From contig NZ_CP020083.1 in NCBI RefSeq assembly GCF_003431825.1, positions 3,572,501 to 3,636,500 of the forward strand: 64,000 bases of DNA, in the 5' to 3' direction. Source of the stretch: Blastomonas fulva. Lineage in GTDB: Bacteria > Pseudomonadota > Alphaproteobacteria > Sphingomonadales > Sphingomonadaceae. Numbering within the stretch: position 1 is the stretch's first letter; each line of letters starts with the position of its first letter. The notes under the pieces are model-generated. The model saw only the letters and a program-made list of their open reading frames with translations. It was not told the DNA's origin and made no database searches. Below, piece after piece: positions 44,828 through 57,444 of the stretch. A program made the position numbers and the translations under genes.

Positions 44828-47146
44828 ATGCAACCAGTCGTCACTCGTAACAGCAGGAACACGGCACGTCCGATGCGCATTTTGCTCATCTGGTCGCTCG
44901 TGTCCGCATTGCTGTTCGGGCTGGCCGAGTTCGGCGAGCCCGTCGACGACATGTTCCGCGCGATCCGCAACAAGGCGCGCGATCACGACGCCACCGGCCA
45001 GATCGCCGTGGTCGGCATCGACAGCCGCGCCCAGCAGCAGATCGGCGACTGGCCATGGTCGGCCCAGCGCTATGCCGACATGATCGACCGCCTGTCGCAG
45101 GCCGGCGCACGCCGGGTGTTCTTCGATTTCCCGATCAACGTCGCCGCCAACGATCCGCAGCTGCCGCAGCTTGTCGATGCCATGGCGAGCATGAACGGCC
45201 ATGTGTATATCGCCGCCAACTTCGCGCCGGAAGCTGCCGACAACAGCGGCGAGCAGCTGCTGCCGCCGGCAGCGCTGCGTGCCGTTGCTGGATTGGTGAA
45301 CACCAACATCCGTACCAACGGGTTCAACGTCGCCTGGCACATGCCCTACAGCAACAAGGTCGGCAACCAGGACATCCCTTCGATCGCGTCCGCCATTTCG
45401 GGCGTGACCGGCAAGCCCGGCGAGGCATTCCCGATCGACTATGCCGTCCGCCTGAAATCGCTGCCCTATGTCAGCGCGGGCGAAGTTCTGGACAGACGCG
45501 CCAGCCTCGACCAGCTGCGCGGGCGCGATGTCATCATCGGCACCAATGCCACCGGGATCGGCAACCGCTATGCAGTTCCGGGCCAGGGCCCGTCGGCGAG
45601 CGTGTTCGTCACCGCGCTTGCTGCCGAGACGCTGCTTGATGGAGCGCCGGTGACCTATGGCTGGTGGGTGCCATTCCTGGTCGCGTTCCTGACATCGGCG
45701 CTGCTGATGCGGGTATCGCGCACCCAGCTGGTGCTGGGGATGATCGCAACGCTGCCAGTGTGCGCCGTGGGCCTTCCGCTGCTGCTCGAAAGCCTGGGCC
45801 GCTACGCCGACATCATGCCCGCTTTGGTGCTGATGCTGGGTGCGATGGGCCACCATGCCTGGAAGCTGCACCGCCAGACCTTCGACGAGCGCGGCATGGT
45901 CAACGAGGTCTCGGGCCAGCCCAACCTCAATGCGCTGCGCGCTGCCGGGCTCGACAGCCAGGATGGCCTGATCGCCGCGCGAATCCACAACTACGCCGAA
46001 GCCGCCACCGCGCTGCCTTCGGCCGCGGAGAAGGAGCTGGTCGACCAGATCATCATGCGGCTGACGCTCGGCAACGGCGGCTGCAAGGTCTATCAGGGCG
46101 ACGAAGGCATCTTCATGTGGCTGATGCCCGCGGCCGGCATCAACAATGTCGGCGACCAGCTCGCGGGACTGAGCGCGATCTTCCGCAGCCCGGCCAATGT
46201 CTCGGGCCGGCTGATCGATCTCAACATCGCCTTCGGGGTCGATGCCGATCCGGGCCGCACCATACAGAGCCGCATGTCGAGCGCGCTGCTCGCCTGCCAG
46301 GAAGCGCAGAATGCGGGCGAGCACTGGCGCGTCTATGATCCGACCAAGCTGGAGGCCACCGAATGGCGCGTCTCGATGCTGGGCGAACTCGACGCGGCGA
46401 TCGACAATGGTGAAGTCTGGGTCGCGTTCCAGCCCAAGCTCGACCTGCTGTCAGGCGAAATCTGCGGCGCCGAAGCATTGGTGCGGTGGACGCATCCGGA
46501 AAAAGGCCCGATCAACCCCGAAGAGTTCATCACCGCGGCCGAGCGGCATGACCGGATCGAAAAGCTCACCGACCACGTGCTCAACCGCGCGGTGCAGGTT
46601 GCCGCCAAGCTGAACAGCAACGGCCAGCGCTTCGACATGGCGGTCAATCTCTCGCCGCGGCTGATCGGTCATGCCAATCTCAAGCCGATGGTCATCCAGA
46701 CGTTGCGCCGCCATGGCCTTCCCGCCGAGCGGCTGATCCTGGAGATCACCGAAACCGCCGCCATGTCCAGCGCCGATGCCGCGATGCAGGAGCTGAAAGA
46801 CCTGCGCAGCCTGGGTCTGCAGCTGTCGATCGACGATTATGGCACGGGCTTTTCGACGCTCGATTATCTCAAGCGCTGCCCCGCGACCGAGCTCAAGATC
46901 GACCGCAGCTTCGTCAAGATGCTGGTCACCAGCCGCTCGGACCGCATCATGGTCAACTCGACGATCGAGCTGGCGCATTCGCTGGGCGAGGAAGTGGTGG
47001 CCGAAGGCGTCGAGGACAGCGAAACGCTGCAGCTGCTCGCGCAGATGGGCTGCGACAAGGCGCAGGGCTATCTTATCGGACGGCCGATGCCGTACGAAGC
47101 GCTGATCGACTATCTGGCGAGCTACAGCCCGGCCAAGGCGGCCTGA
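44828..47146 (+). CDS. CHASE2-EAL cyclic-di-GMP phosphodiesterase
   Basis: The product is 772 aa. An N-terminal anchor helix and CHASE2 sensor (AVVGIDSRAQQQIGDWPW, VFFDFPINVAA) are followed by two to three transmembrane helices (about 270-350), a degenerate GGDEF domain (GGDEF replaced by YQGDEG), and an EAL domain with intact AEALVRWTHP, VNLSP, EITET, IDDYGTGFS, KIDRSF, EGVED and QGYLIGRP. It should degrade c-di-GMP in response to an extracytoplasmic signal. A short inverted repeat at 47137-47157 spans its stop codon. Confidence 0.92.
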   Translation: MQPVVTRNSRNTARPMRILLIWSLVSALLFGLAEFGEPVDDMFRAIRNKARDHDATGQIAVVGIDSRAQQQIGDWPWSAQRYADMIDRLSQAGARRVFFDFPINVAANDPQLPQLVDAMASMNGHVYIAANFAPEAADNSGEQLLPPAALRAVAGLVNTNIRTNGFNVAWHMPYSNKVGNQDIPSIASAISGVTGKPGEAFPIDYAVRLKSLPYVSAGEVLDRRASLDQLRGRDVIIGTNATGIGNRYAVPGQGPSASVFVTALAAETLLDGAPVTYGWWVPFLVAFLTSALLMRVSRTQLVLGMIATLPVCAVGLPLLLESLGRYADIMPALVLMLGAMGHHAWKLHRQTFDERGMVNEVSGQPNLNALRAAGLDSQDGLIAARIHNYAEAATALPSAAEKELVDQIIMRLTLGNGGCKVYQGDEGIFMWLMPAAGINNVGDQLAGLSAIFRSPANVSGRLIDLNIAFGVDADPGRTIQSRMSSALLACQEAQNAGEHWRVYDPTKLEATEWRVSMLGELDAAIDNGEVWVAFQPKLDLLSGEICGAEALVRWTHPEKGPINPEEFITAAERHDRIEKLTDHVLNRAVQVAAKLNSNGQRFDMAVNLSPRLIGHANLKPMVIQTLRRHGLPAERLILEITETAAMSSADAAMQELKDLRSLGLQLSIDDYGTGFSTLDYLKRCPATELKIDRSFVKMLVTSRSDRIMVNSTIELAHSLGEEVVAEGVEDSETLQLLAQMGCDKAQGYLIGRPMPYEALIDYLASYSPAKAA

Positions 47147-47170
47147 ACCAGGCCGCCCCGGGGAGCTGGC

Positions 47171-47824
47171 TCAGCCGATCGACTGGCCGGTCTTGGCCCA
47201 ATCGGCCATGAATCCTTCTATGCCCTTGTCGGTCAGCACATGCTTGAACAGGCTCCGAATCACCGAGGGCGGCATGGTGGCGACATCGGCGCCGATGCGG
47301 GCCGATTCGAGCACATGGATCGGGTGGCGGACCGAGGCGACGAGGATTTCGGTCTCGAACGCATAGTTGTCATAGATCAGCCGGATATCCTCGATCAGCG
47401 CCATGCCGTCGAAGCCGTTGTCGTCGTGACGGCCGACAAAGGGCGAGATGAAGGTCGCGCCGGCCTTCGCCGCGAGCAGCGCCTGGTTGGCCGAGAAGCA
47501 CAAGGTGACGTTGACCATGGTGCCATCGTCGGTCAGCTTCTTGCAGGTCTTCAGGCCGTCGAGCGTCAGCGGCACCTTGATCGCGACATTGTCGGAGATC
47601 TTGCGCAGGATCTCGGCCTCTTTCATCATCGTTTCATGGTCGAGCGCGACGACCTCTGCCGACACGGGACCTTCGACCAGCGCGCAGATTTCCCTGGTCA
47701 CCTCGAGGAAATCTCGGCCTGACTTGGCGATCAGCGAGGGGTTGGTGGTAACGCCATCGAGCAGTCCGGTGGCGGCCAGATCGGCGATATCGGCGGTGTC
47801 TGCGGTGTCGACGAAGAATTTCAT
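47171..47824 (-). CDS. tal: Transaldolase, FSA/TalC type
   Basis: The product is 217 aa, the short transaldolase subfamily (compare about 320 aa for classical TalB). The Schiff-base lysine is in [26 protein letters not shown] and [14 protein letters not shown] are family signatures. It transfers dihydroxyacetone units in the pentose phosphate pathway. I chose ATG at 47824, since the upstream extension to 47977 is not supported. Convergent with the EAL gene. Confidence 0.92.
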   Translation of the reverse strand: MKFFVDTADTADIADLAATGLLDGVTTNPSLIAKSGRDFLEVTREICALVEGPVSAEVVALDHETMMKEAEILRKISDNVAIKVPLTLDGLKTCKKLTDDGTMVNVTLCFSANQALLAAKAGATFISPFVGRHDDNGFDGMALIEDIRLIYDNYAFETEILVASVRHPIHVLESARIGADVATMPPSVIRSLFKHVLTDKGIEGFMADWAKTGQSIG

Positions 47825-47914
47825 GGCGGCGGGCTCCGGATGGCTGGATGGGGTGCGATTCGTGACGCCGCTATAGCGCGGGGAGCCGATGGGGTTAACC
47901 GAATAAGGGCGCGC

Positions 47915-47945
47915 GCTCTCCCCTCTCGCTTGCGGGAAGGGAGAA
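47915..47945. repeat. Intergenic palindrome between tal and priA
   Basis: CTCTCCCCTCTCGC followed by TTGCGGGAAGGGAGAAAG forms an imperfect stem of CTCTCCC against GGGAGAAAG-type sequence. It belongs to the same class as the GC-rich palindromes at 57445 and 59926. Confidence 0.5.
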
Positions 47946-47996
47946 AGTTGGCCGCAGCTATACGCACGCTGCTTCACCGCCTATGCAGACCCCACC

Positions 47997-50162
47997 ATGA
48001 ATCGCGTTCGGGTCCTCCTCTTCAACTCCGCCATCGGTCCGCTCGACTATAGCGTGCCTGCGGGCATGGAGCTGCCAGCCGGATCGGTGGTGCAGGTGCC
48101 GCTCGGGCCGCGGCGGATCGACGGGATCGTATGGGACGCAGGCGCGCTCGATGCAACCGAGGTCGAGGCCAGCCGGCTGCGCCCGGTCGCGGCCCGGCAC
48201 GACATCCCGCCCCTGTCCGCGCCGCTTCGCCGCCTGATCGACTGGACCGCCGATTATTACCTCGCCCCGCCCGCCGCCGTCGCGCGGATGGCGCTGCCCA
48301 GCGGATCGCTGCTGGGCCCGGGCCGCGCGATCACCGAATACCGGCTGAACGGGTCGGTGCCCGTGCGCATGACCCCGCAACGGCAGAAGGCGTATGACGC
48401 GCTGGAAGGCGCGCAGGCAACTGTGCGCGAGCTGGCGGCACTGGCCGAGGTGTCCGAAGGTGTGATCCGCTCATTGGTGCAATCGGGCGCGTTCGAAGCG
48501 GTCGAGGTGCCCGTCGATCGCCCCTATCCGCGCCCCGACCCCGATCATATCACGCCCGTGCTCAACGACGAGCAACGCGAGGCCGCGACGAGGCTGGCGC
48601 AGGCGGTGGCAGCAGCGGAACCCACGCCGTTCCTGCTCGACGGGGTGACCGGATCGGGCAAGACCGAGGTCTATTTCGAGGCGGTGGCGCAGGCGCTGCG
48701 GCAGGGCAAGCAGACGCTGCTGCTGCTCCCTGAGATCGCGCTGACCCAGCCGTTCCTCACCCGGATCGAAAAGCGCTTCGGTACCACCCCGGTCGCGTGG
48801 CATTCTGGGCTCAAGCAGACCGAGCGGCGGCGCGCATGGAACGCGATCATCACCGGCGACGCGCGGATCATCGTCGGCGCGCGCTCCGCCCTGTTCCTGC
48901 CCTATGCCAACCTGGGCGTGATCATCGTCGACGAGGCGCACGAGACCAGCTTCAAGCAAGAGGACGGCGTGCGCTACAATGCGCGCGATGTCGCGGTGAT
49001 GCGTGGGCGCTTCGAAGGCTGCCCGGTGGTGCTGTCGAGCGCCACGCCTGCGCTCGAAAGCCGGGTGATGGCCGAAGCGGGGCGTTATGAGGCGCTCACC
49101 CTCACCCACCGCTATGGCGGCGCGCAGCTGCCGCGAATCGCGTTGATCGACCTTACCGAAAACCCGCCGCCGCGTGGCCAGTGGATCGCGCCGCCGCTGA
49201 TCGAGGCGATGCGCGAACGATTGGAGCGTGGCGAGCAGACGTTGCTGTTTCTCAACCGCCGCGGCTATGCACCGCTGACCTTGTGCCGCAACTGCGGGCA
49301 CCGCTTCAAATGCCCCAATTGCAGTGCGTGGATGGTCGATCACCGGCTGTCAGGGCGGCTAGCCTGCCACCATTGCGGCCATGCCGAACCCTCGCCCAGC
49401 GCCTGCCCCGAATGCGGCGAGAGTGACTGCCTGGTCGCCTGCGGTCCGGGAGTCGAGCGGATCGCCGACGAGGTCGCGGCGATCTTCCCCCAGGCGCGGC
49501 GCGCGATCGTGACATCGGACACCATCTGGTCGCCCGAAAAGGCGGCCGAATTCGTCGCGGCGGTCGAGGCGCGCGCGATCGACATCATCATCGGCACCCA
49601 GCTGGTGACCAAGGGATACCACTTCCCCGACCTGACGCTGGTAGGCGTGATCGATGCCGATATCGGGCTTGAGGGGGGTGACCTGCGCGCAGGCGAGCGC
49701 ACCTTCCAGCAGATCGCGCAGGTTTCGGGCCGCGCCGGTCGCGCCGCCAAGCCCGGCGAGGTGTTCCTGCAGACCCGCCACCCCGATGCGCCGGTGATCG
49801 ATGCGCTGGTGCATGGTGACCGCGAGGCGTTCTACGCCGCTGAAACCCAGGCGCGGCGCGATGCCAACGTCCCGCCGTTCGGGCGGCTGGCGGCGATCAT
49901 CATCTCGTCCGAGGACCATGACGAGGCGCGCGATGCCGCGCGGCAGACCGGCGCCAGCGCGCCCGAGCTCGATGGTTTTGCGGTCTATGGCCCCGCCCCT
50001 GCGCCGCTCTCGCTGCTGCGCGGGCGCCACCGCTTCCGGCTGCTGGTCCACGCCCGGCGCAATGTCGAGATGCAGCGGATCATCCGGCAATGGCTGGACC
50101 CGATGCGCTGGCCGCCAGGGGTGCGCGTCGCGGTCGATGTCGATCCCTATAGCTTTGTCTGA
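47997..50162 (+). CDS. priA: Primosomal protein N' (replication restart helicase)
   Basis: The product is 721 aa, normal for PriA. Walker A GVTGSGKTEVYFEA, the DEAH-type IIVDEAHETSF, the Zn-binding cysteines between helicase motifs (CRNCGHRFKCPNCSAW and ACHHCGHAEPSPSACPEC), and QVSGRAGRAAKPGEV are visible. It restarts stalled replication forks. ATG at 47997 is divergent from tal with 172 bases between. Confidence 0.95.
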   Translation: MNRVRVLLFNSAIGPLDYSVPAGMELPAGSVVQVPLGPRRIDGIVWDAGALDATEVEASRLRPVAARHDIPPLSAPLRRLIDWTADYYLAPPAAVARMALPSGSLLGPGRAITEYRLNGSVPVRMTPQRQKAYDALEGAQATVRELAALAEVSEGVIRSLVQSGAFEAVEVPVDRPYPRPDPDHITPVLNDEQREAATRLAQAVAAAEPTPFLLDGVTGSGKTEVYFEAVAQALRQGKQTLLLLPEIALTQPFLTRIEKRFGTTPVAWHSGLKQTERRRAWNAIITGDARIIVGARSALFLPYANLGVIIVDEAHETSFKQEDGVRYNARDVAVMRGRFEGCPVVLSSATPALESRVMAEAGRYEALTLTHRYGGAQLPRIALIDLTENPPPRGQWIAPPLIEAMRERLERGEQTLLFLNRRGYAPLTLCRNCGHRFKCPNCSAWMVDHRLSGRLACHHCGHAEPSPSACPECGESDCLVACGPGVERIADEVAAIFPQARRAIVTSDTIWSPEKAAEFVAAVEARAIDIIIGTQLVTKGYHFPDLTLVGVIDADIGLEGGDLRAGERTFQQIAQVSGRAGRAAKPGEVFLQTRHPDAPVIDALVHGDREAFYAAETQARRDANVPPFGRLAAIIISSEDHDEARDAARQTGASAPELDGFAVYGPAPAPLSLLRGRHRFRLLVHARRNVEMQRIIRQWLDPMRWPPGVRVAVDVDPYSFV

Positions 50163-50177
50163 CACGGCCGTTATGAG

Positions 50178-51734
50178 ATGGGCCCCATGAACCCGATGCG
50201 CCTTTTCGCCCTCGTAGTCGCGGCCTGCGCGGCCCTGCTGGCGGCACCGCTTTCCGCCGATCCCAACGATATCCAGGCCGCCAGCCGCTCTGTCGTGCGC
50301 GTGGTGCTGGTCGCCGAAGAGGATGGCGAAACCTTCTATGTCGGCCATGGCAGCGGCTTTGCCGTGGCGCCCGACAAGATCATCACCAACGCGCATCTGG
50401 TCGCCCCGATGCGCGAGGATGCGTCGATCCGCATCGGCATCATCCCGTCCGAAGGCACCACCACGTATGGCGGCAAGCTGGTTGCGCTGTCGGTGCGCAA
50501 CGATCTGGCGCTGATCGAGGTCGAAAAGGGCCGCCTGCCCAGCCTGCCGCTGCTCGCCACCCCGCTCGACGATGGCGCGCAGGTGATGGCGATCGGCTAT
50601 CCTGCCGCGGTTGATCGCGCCCAGGGACTCGATGCGCGCGAAACCGTTGCGCCGATGGCCCCGGTCAAGACCCCCGGCGTCATCTCGGGCGGACGCACGA
50701 CGCGCGATTTCGATACCATCCTGCACACCGCCGCGCTCGCCAAGGGCAACAGCGGCGGGCCGCTGGTCGATCTGTGCGGCCGCGTTGCAGGCGTCAACAG
50801 CTTCGGCTCTCTCTCCGATGGAAACGATGCCGAATATGGCTTTGCGGTCTCCAACCGCGAACTGTTCACCTTCCTGCGCTCGGCCAAGGTGGACTACCGC
50901 CTTGCCGATACGCCCTGCCGTTCGGTCGCAGAACTTTCCGCCGAGGAACGCGAGCGCGCCGAGCAGGCGGAACAGGCCGCGCGCGCGCGCCAACTGGCCG
51001 AGAAGGCCGAGCGGCGCGATCTCGAAGAGAACGCGCTGCGCGAGGCCGAACATGCGATCATCGCCGCGCGCGAAAACCATGTCGCGTTCGTCGCGCTGAT
51101 GCTGGTGCTCGCCGGCATGGCGGGCGGCGCGACCTTCGTGCTGCACGAACGCGGTGACCTGGAAAGGCGCAAGATCGCTGCCGGCATCGGCGGCGCCTTC
51201 GTGCTGGCAGCCGCGCTCGGCCTGGTGCTGCGCCCTGGCTTCGACGGCGCCGAGGACATGGCGATCGCCGCGCTCAAGGCCAAGGGCGTCAAGCCAGGTG
51301 CCGCGACCGGGTCTGCCGATGGCCAATATGTCTGCCGGATCGTGCCCGAACGCAGCCGCATCACCGGCACCAGCCCGCAGCCTGTGGAAATCGGGTGGAC
51401 CACCACGGGCTGCGTCAACGACCGTACCCAATATGGCCGCGACACCGATGGCTGGACCCGCGTGTTCGTGCCCAACGAGGAGCAGGCGGTATCGATCAAC
51501 CGGTTCGATCCCGAAACCCGCGAGTTCCGAACCGAGAATTTCCAGCTGGGGCTGAGCGCGATGCAGACCGCGCGCAAGATCCGCGCGCGCTATTCGAACA
51601 ACGCCTGCACCACAAATGCCGATGCAATGGCCGATCTGGAGGACATGCAAAAGGCGTTGCGCCAGGCGCTGCCCACGCAGCCCAACGAGATCCTGGTCTA
51701 CAGCTGCAGCGCCAAGGCTCCTGCGGCCAAGTGA
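50178..51734 (+). CDS. Membrane-linked trypsin-like serine protease
   Basis: The product is 518 aa from 50178, with ATG at 50187 in the same frame. A signal peptide (RLFALVVAACAALLAAPLSA) is followed by a DegP-type S1 domain with His in IITNAHLVAP, Asp in VRNDLALIEVEKG and Ser in LAKGNSGGPLVD. No PDZ domain is seen. Instead there is an acidic-basic coiled coil (ERERAEQAEQAARARQLAEK), two transmembrane helices (about 295-355) and a C-terminal Cys-containing domain (ending VYSCSAKAPAAK). The order protease, coiled coil, membrane, extra domain is unusual for DegP-like proteins. Sixteen bases downstream of priA. Confidence 0.9.
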   Translation: MGPMNPMRLFALVVAACAALLAAPLSADPNDIQAASRSVVRVVLVAEEDGETFYVGHGSGFAVAPDKIITNAHLVAPMREDASIRIGIIPSEGTTTYGGKLVALSVRNDLALIEVEKGRLPSLPLLATPLDDGAQVMAIGYPAAVDRAQGLDARETVAPMAPVKTPGVISGGRTTRDFDTILHTAALAKGNSGGPLVDLCGRVAGVNSFGSLSDGNDAEYGFAVSNRELFTFLRSAKVDYRLADTPCRSVAELSAEERERAEQAEQAARARQLAEKAERRDLEENALREAEHAIIAARENHVAFVALMLVLAGMAGGATFVLHERGDLERRKIAAGIGGAFVLAAALGLVLRPGFDGAEDMAIAALKAKGVKPGAATGSADGQYVCRIVPERSRITGTSPQPVEIGWTTTGCVNDRTQYGRDTDGWTRVFVPNEEQAVSINRFDPETREFRTENFQLGLSAMQTARKIRARYSNNACTTNADAMADLEDMQKALRQALPTQPNEILVYSCSAKAPAAK

Positions 51735-51750
51735 ACCGGCCCGATGAGCG

Positions 51751-52785
51751 TCAGTCCGATTCGCGCTTGAGCAGCTCGGTCTTGATCTCAAGGCCATAGG
51801 CATAGCCGCCCAGTGTGCCATCGGTGCGCAGCGCGCGGTGGCACGGGATCAGCACCGCAACCGGATTGGCCCCACAGGCAGACCCAACCGCGCGCACTGC
51901 CTTGGGCTTGCCGATACTCGCTGCGATCTGGGCATAGCTGCGAGTCTCGCCCGCCGGGATTTCGGACAGCGCCTTCCAAACCGCCTCCTGAAACGCGGTG
52001 CCCCGCACATCGAGCGGGATGGCAGCGCCGGTTGCAGGGGCTTCGACCTCGGCGATCACTCCGGCGAGTATCGTCGCGGCGTCCGTGTCCGCCTTGTGCA
52101 GCGTGGCTGCAGGAAAGCGTGCGGCGAGCGCTTCGGGCCCCTCGTTGAACGACAGGCGGCACACGCCCCTGTCGGTCCATGCCACCAGCAACAGACCAAG
52201 GCTGGTCGGGCTTTGCGTCCAGTGGATATCGACGCCCGCACCCTTGTTCTTCCATACCGAAGGATCCATGCCGATCCGTCCTTTCATCGATCCGTAAAAG
52301 CGCGATGGCGCGCTGAAGCCTGCCTCGTAGATCGCATCGACCACGCGGGGCTCGCGGCTGAGCGCCTCGCGCGCGCGTTCCCCGCGCAATGCGCGGGCAT
52401 AAGCGGCGGGCGACAGGCCGGTATGGCGGGTGAACACGCGCTGGAAATGCGCGGGCGAATAGCCGCATTCTGCCGCCAGCGCCGCCAGCGCCAGCGGTTC
52501 CTCGCTCGCCTGGATCGCCTTGATCGCGCTGAGCACGGCAACCTCGTCGCGTGCGACATCGTCGGGCAGGCAGCGCTTGCAGGCGCGCAAGCCCGCCGCG
52601 CGCGCCGCCGCGCCATCGGCAAAGAAGCGCACATTGCCCCGCGCCGGATGCCGCGCCGCGCAGGACGGGCGGCAATAGATCCCGGTGGTCAGCACCCCGG
52701 TGACGAAGCGGCCGTCGAACCCGCGGTCGCGGCGCAGTACCGCGTCCCACGCGGCGATGTCGTTGATCGTGTCATCCATCGTCAT
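51751..52785 (-). CDS. ada: Ada regulator/O6-methylguanine-DNA methyltransferase
   Basis: The product is 344 aa. The N-terminal zinc domain has YCRPSCAARHPARGNVRFF and ACKRCLPDD, whose Cys accepts methyl from phosphotriesters; a helix-turn-helix AraC-type segment follows (LALAALAAECGYSPAHFQRV). The C-terminal alkyltransferase domain has the Cys in LIPCHRALR. It removes methyl groups and activates the adaptive response. ATG at 52785 overlaps the DUF1203 stop by four bases. Convergent with the serine protease gene. Confidence 0.95.
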   Translation of the reverse strand: MTMDDTINDIAAWDAVLRRDRGFDGRFVTGVLTTGIYCRPSCAARHPARGNVRFFADGAAARAAGLRACKRCLPDDVARDEVAVLSAIKAIQASEEPLALAALAAECGYSPAHFQRVFTRHTGLSPAAYARALRGERAREALSREPRVVDAIYEAGFSAPSRFYGSMKGRIGMDPSVWKNKGAGVDIHWTQSPTSLGLLLVAWTDRGVCRLSFNEGPEALAARFPAATLHKADTDAATILAGVIAEVEAPATGAAIPLDVRGTAFQEAVWKALSEIPAGETRSYAQIAASIGKPKAVRAVGSACGANPVAVLIPCHRALRTDGTLGGYAYGLEIKTELLKRESD

Positions 52786-53246
52786 GCCCTGTCGACCTGC
52801 GCCACGAAGCAACCATGCGCCGCATTGTGCGCGTGGATATAGGCGATCGCGGGATTGTCGAACAGGCCCCGGATCGCTGCATCGGCCTGCCCGGGCGCTG
52901 CAAGGCGCGCGTCGCGAAGCATGCCCTTGGCATCGAACGATCGAAGCCCCAGCGCCCGGCCCCGCATCACCGGCGGCAGGCTGTCGCGATAGTCCGCTGC
53001 AGCGCCGACATCGCGCACATAAATGGCGTAGGCGCTGCGATAGGGCGTGGGTGCATCATGGCTGACATGGTGCAGCAGGATCACGGTTTCGCCGATCGCG
53101 GCATCCTCGAGGCTGATCCGGCAGGGAAAGCCCGGGTGCGCGGTGACCTCCACCCGCATGGCATTGCGGGCGGCAAGGTCGGCATCGGACAGGGTGAACA
53201 GATCGGAAAAGGACGACGGCGCAAGGCCGGTAATCGCGTAGCTCAT
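52782..53246 (-). CDS. DUF1203 family protein
   Basis: The product is 154 aa, cytoplasmic. It has the DUF1203 signature: YAITGLAPSSFSDLF, PGFPCRISLEDAAIGETVIL, the HHVSHDAPTPYRSAYAIYVR segment with several His residues, and a C-terminal HAHNAAHGCFVA. Function unknown. Its four-base overlap with ada suggests coupled expression in the DNA-damage response. Confidence 0.9.
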   Translation of the reverse strand: MSYAITGLAPSSFSDLFTLSDADLAARNAMRVEVTAHPGFPCRISLEDAAIGETVILLHHVSHDAPTPYRSAYAIYVRDVGAAADYRDSLPPVMRGRALGLRSFDAKGMLRDARLAAPGQADAAIRGLFDNPAIAYIHAHNAAHGCFVAQVDRA

Positions 53247-53332
53247 GGACCAACTCCTTGATGGGGTTGTCCGATAGTTATCGGGCGGGCCCGAGCGATG
53301 CGTCCCGGATCATGCGGTCAAAGCCGCAATCG

Positions 53333-55081
53333 TCAGGCCGACCGGACTGCTTGCGCCAGCTGCTGCATCTGCGCGCGCAGCTCCTGCGACTGGCGCGCGA
53401 CGTCCTCGGCGGTCTGGCTGAGTGCATCGGCAGACAGGTTGGCGCGAGAGGATTTCTCCTTGAGCTCGGTCATCTGTGCCAGCACTTGCTGGCTGCCGCC
53501 CTGCACCACGCGGATCGCGTTGAGGATGTCGCTGCTGGCACGGTGCTGATCGGAAACCGCCTGGTCGATGCGGTCGGCATTGTGGCGGATCGTGGCGACA
53601 TGGCCATCGACGGTGACGATGGTACCGGAGACCTCGCGGGTCATGCTGGCGATGCTGCCCAGCCGTTGCTCCACCGATGCCGCGGCATGCTGGGTCTGGT
53701 TTGCAAGGTTCTTGACCTCCTGCGCCACAACCGCAAAGCCCCGGCCCGCCTCGCCCGCGCGCGCGGCCTCGATCGTGGCGTTGAGCGCCAGCAGATTGGT
53801 CTGCTTGGCGATATGGGTGATCAGCGAGAGAATGTCCGAAATCTCGCCTGCGACCGCGTGTAGCTGATCGGCGGTGTCGCGGCTCGACTGGCTGGCGTTG
53901 TGCGCATCATAGATGTTGCGCGTGCTGTCGGCGACCAGCTCGCGCACCTCGCCGCCGGTCTGCTGAAGCCTGCGGCCATGGGTGTCGATGGCCTGCATCG
54001 ATTGCGCCGCCTGATTCGCGTTGTCGGCGATGAACATGCTGTAGTCCTGCGCCTGCGCCGCGTTGCGCTTCATCATCTGCGCACCCTCTCGCATGCCGAC
54101 GGCGGCCTGCGCGAGATTATCCGACAGTTCAGACAGCCGCGCCTCGTGGCTGGCGAAAAGCCGATCGAGCTCGAGCGCGCGCCGTGCGCGTTCCTGCTGG
54201 CGATCGATCTGCTCGCGCTGGAGCTGCAGCTGTGCCGCCTGACGCTCCTTTTCCGCCTTGAGCGCACGATCCGCCTTGGCGTGCGAGCGGTGGATGGCAC
54301 GCGCGATGGCGCCGATCTCGTCGCGGCGCCGCAGTCCCAGATCGCGCACCGTCACCGCATCGCGATTTTCGGGAAGCGCATATTGCCCCAGCTCGGTCAG
54401 CGGCAGCAGGAAGTCGCGATTAGTGTAGCGCACGCACCAGTGGACGAAAAACCCTCCGGCCAGCACGAGCAGCGCGGAGAACGCCAGCGCGATGACATAG
54501 ACGCTTCGCAGAAAGCCCAGCTGCTGCACCGCGCGCTGGCGCATGACGTCGATCGCGTTCTGGCTGGTGATCAACATCGGGTCGAGCCCGCGGTGCAGAT
54601 CGTTGGAGATGAAATAGTCCATCTCCTCGATCGCCTCGTTTTCGAGCAACCGGCGCAACTTGGCCTTCGCCGCATCGGCGGTCGCGCGGCTGTGGCGCAG
54701 CTCTGTCATCTGCGGCTTGAACTCGGTGGCAAAGTCGCTTGCCTCGAGCTTGTTCCAGTTGCGGTTGATCTTGCGCTCCAGCGCATCGAGCGCGCTCACC
54801 CCGCTGGCAGGCGGCATCACCCCCGATTCCACCTTGCTCGATATCGCCAGCGATTCCCGATAGCCGTCGATCACCGCCTGCATCCGCACCGTCGGCTGGA
54901 TTCGCCCTGAAATCAGGTGGCTGGTGGTGTACTGCGTCATCGCGACAACGCCGATCGCGCCGACGGCGAGCAGCGCCATCAGGCCCAGCATCACCGTCAG
55001 CCCCAGGCGCACCTTGGCATGAACGCTCAGCCCGGCCAGCCGGTGGAGCATATCCCTGCGCATGCTGACGATTTTCGACAT
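53333..55081 (-). CDS. Methyl-accepting chemotaxis protein
   Basis: The product is 582 aa from ATG at 55081. The first transmembrane helix is [20 protein letters not shown], followed by a helical periplasmic sensor (about 60-240), a second helix ([18 protein letters not shown]), a HAMP-like linker (about 265-330) and a C-terminal signalling domain with the conserved hairpin [20 protein letters not shown]. The signal sensed is unknown and no che genes are in the window. It is divergent from the ATP synthase operon. Confidence 0.93.
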   Translation of the reverse strand: MSKIVSMRRDMLHRLAGLSVHAKVRLGLTVMLGLMALLAVGAIGVVAMTQYTTSHLISGRIQPTVRMQAVIDGYRESLAISSKVESGVMPPASGVSALDALERKINRNWNKLEASDFATEFKPQMTELRHSRATADAAKAKLRRLLENEAIEEMDYFISNDLHRGLDPMLITSQNAIDVMRQRAVQQLGFLRSVYVIALAFSALLVLAGGFFVHWCVRYTNRDFLLPLTELGQYALPENRDAVTVRDLGLRRRDEIGAIARAIHRSHAKADRALKAEKERQAAQLQLQREQIDRQQERARRALELDRLFASHEARLSELSDNLAQAAVGMREGAQMMKRNAAQAQDYSMFIADNANQAAQSMQAIDTHGRRLQQTGGEVRELVADSTRNIYDAHNASQSSRDTADQLHAVAGEISDILSLITHIAKQTNLLALNATIEAARAGEAGRGFAVVAQEVKNLANQTQHAAASVEQRLGSIASMTREVSGTIVTVDGHVATIRHNADRIDQAVSDQHRASSDILNAIRVVQGGSQQVLAQMTELKEKSSRANLSADALSQTAEDVARQSQELRAQMQQLAQAVRSA

Positions 55082-55346
55082 AGATCCGGGCAGTTCCGTT
55101 GAATGCGTGGCGACACTTCGCGTGATATGTAAAATGCCCGATCGGTCCCAAGATTTGGTAAACGACGCTTTCATCAAATTGTCGCAAACCACCAAAATTG
55201 TGGAGCCGCCGGCTTTGGCGAGCGATGTTTGTCCCCGTCTTGCAATGCAACATGATGAGTGCTAACCGCCGCGCCGACAGGTGGGGAGGTCAGACCTTTC
55301 CAACCAAGCCTGCAACAATAACATCACGGCAAGGGAAAGCATTCGC

Positions 55347-57438
<2,092 letters not shown>

Positions 57439-57444
57439 ACTGCT

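Noticed and set aside
47137..47157. GGCGGCCTG-AAC-CAGGCCGCC hairpin at the stop of the EAL gene
   Set aside because: Good 9-bp stem but no T-tract follows, so not called a terminator.
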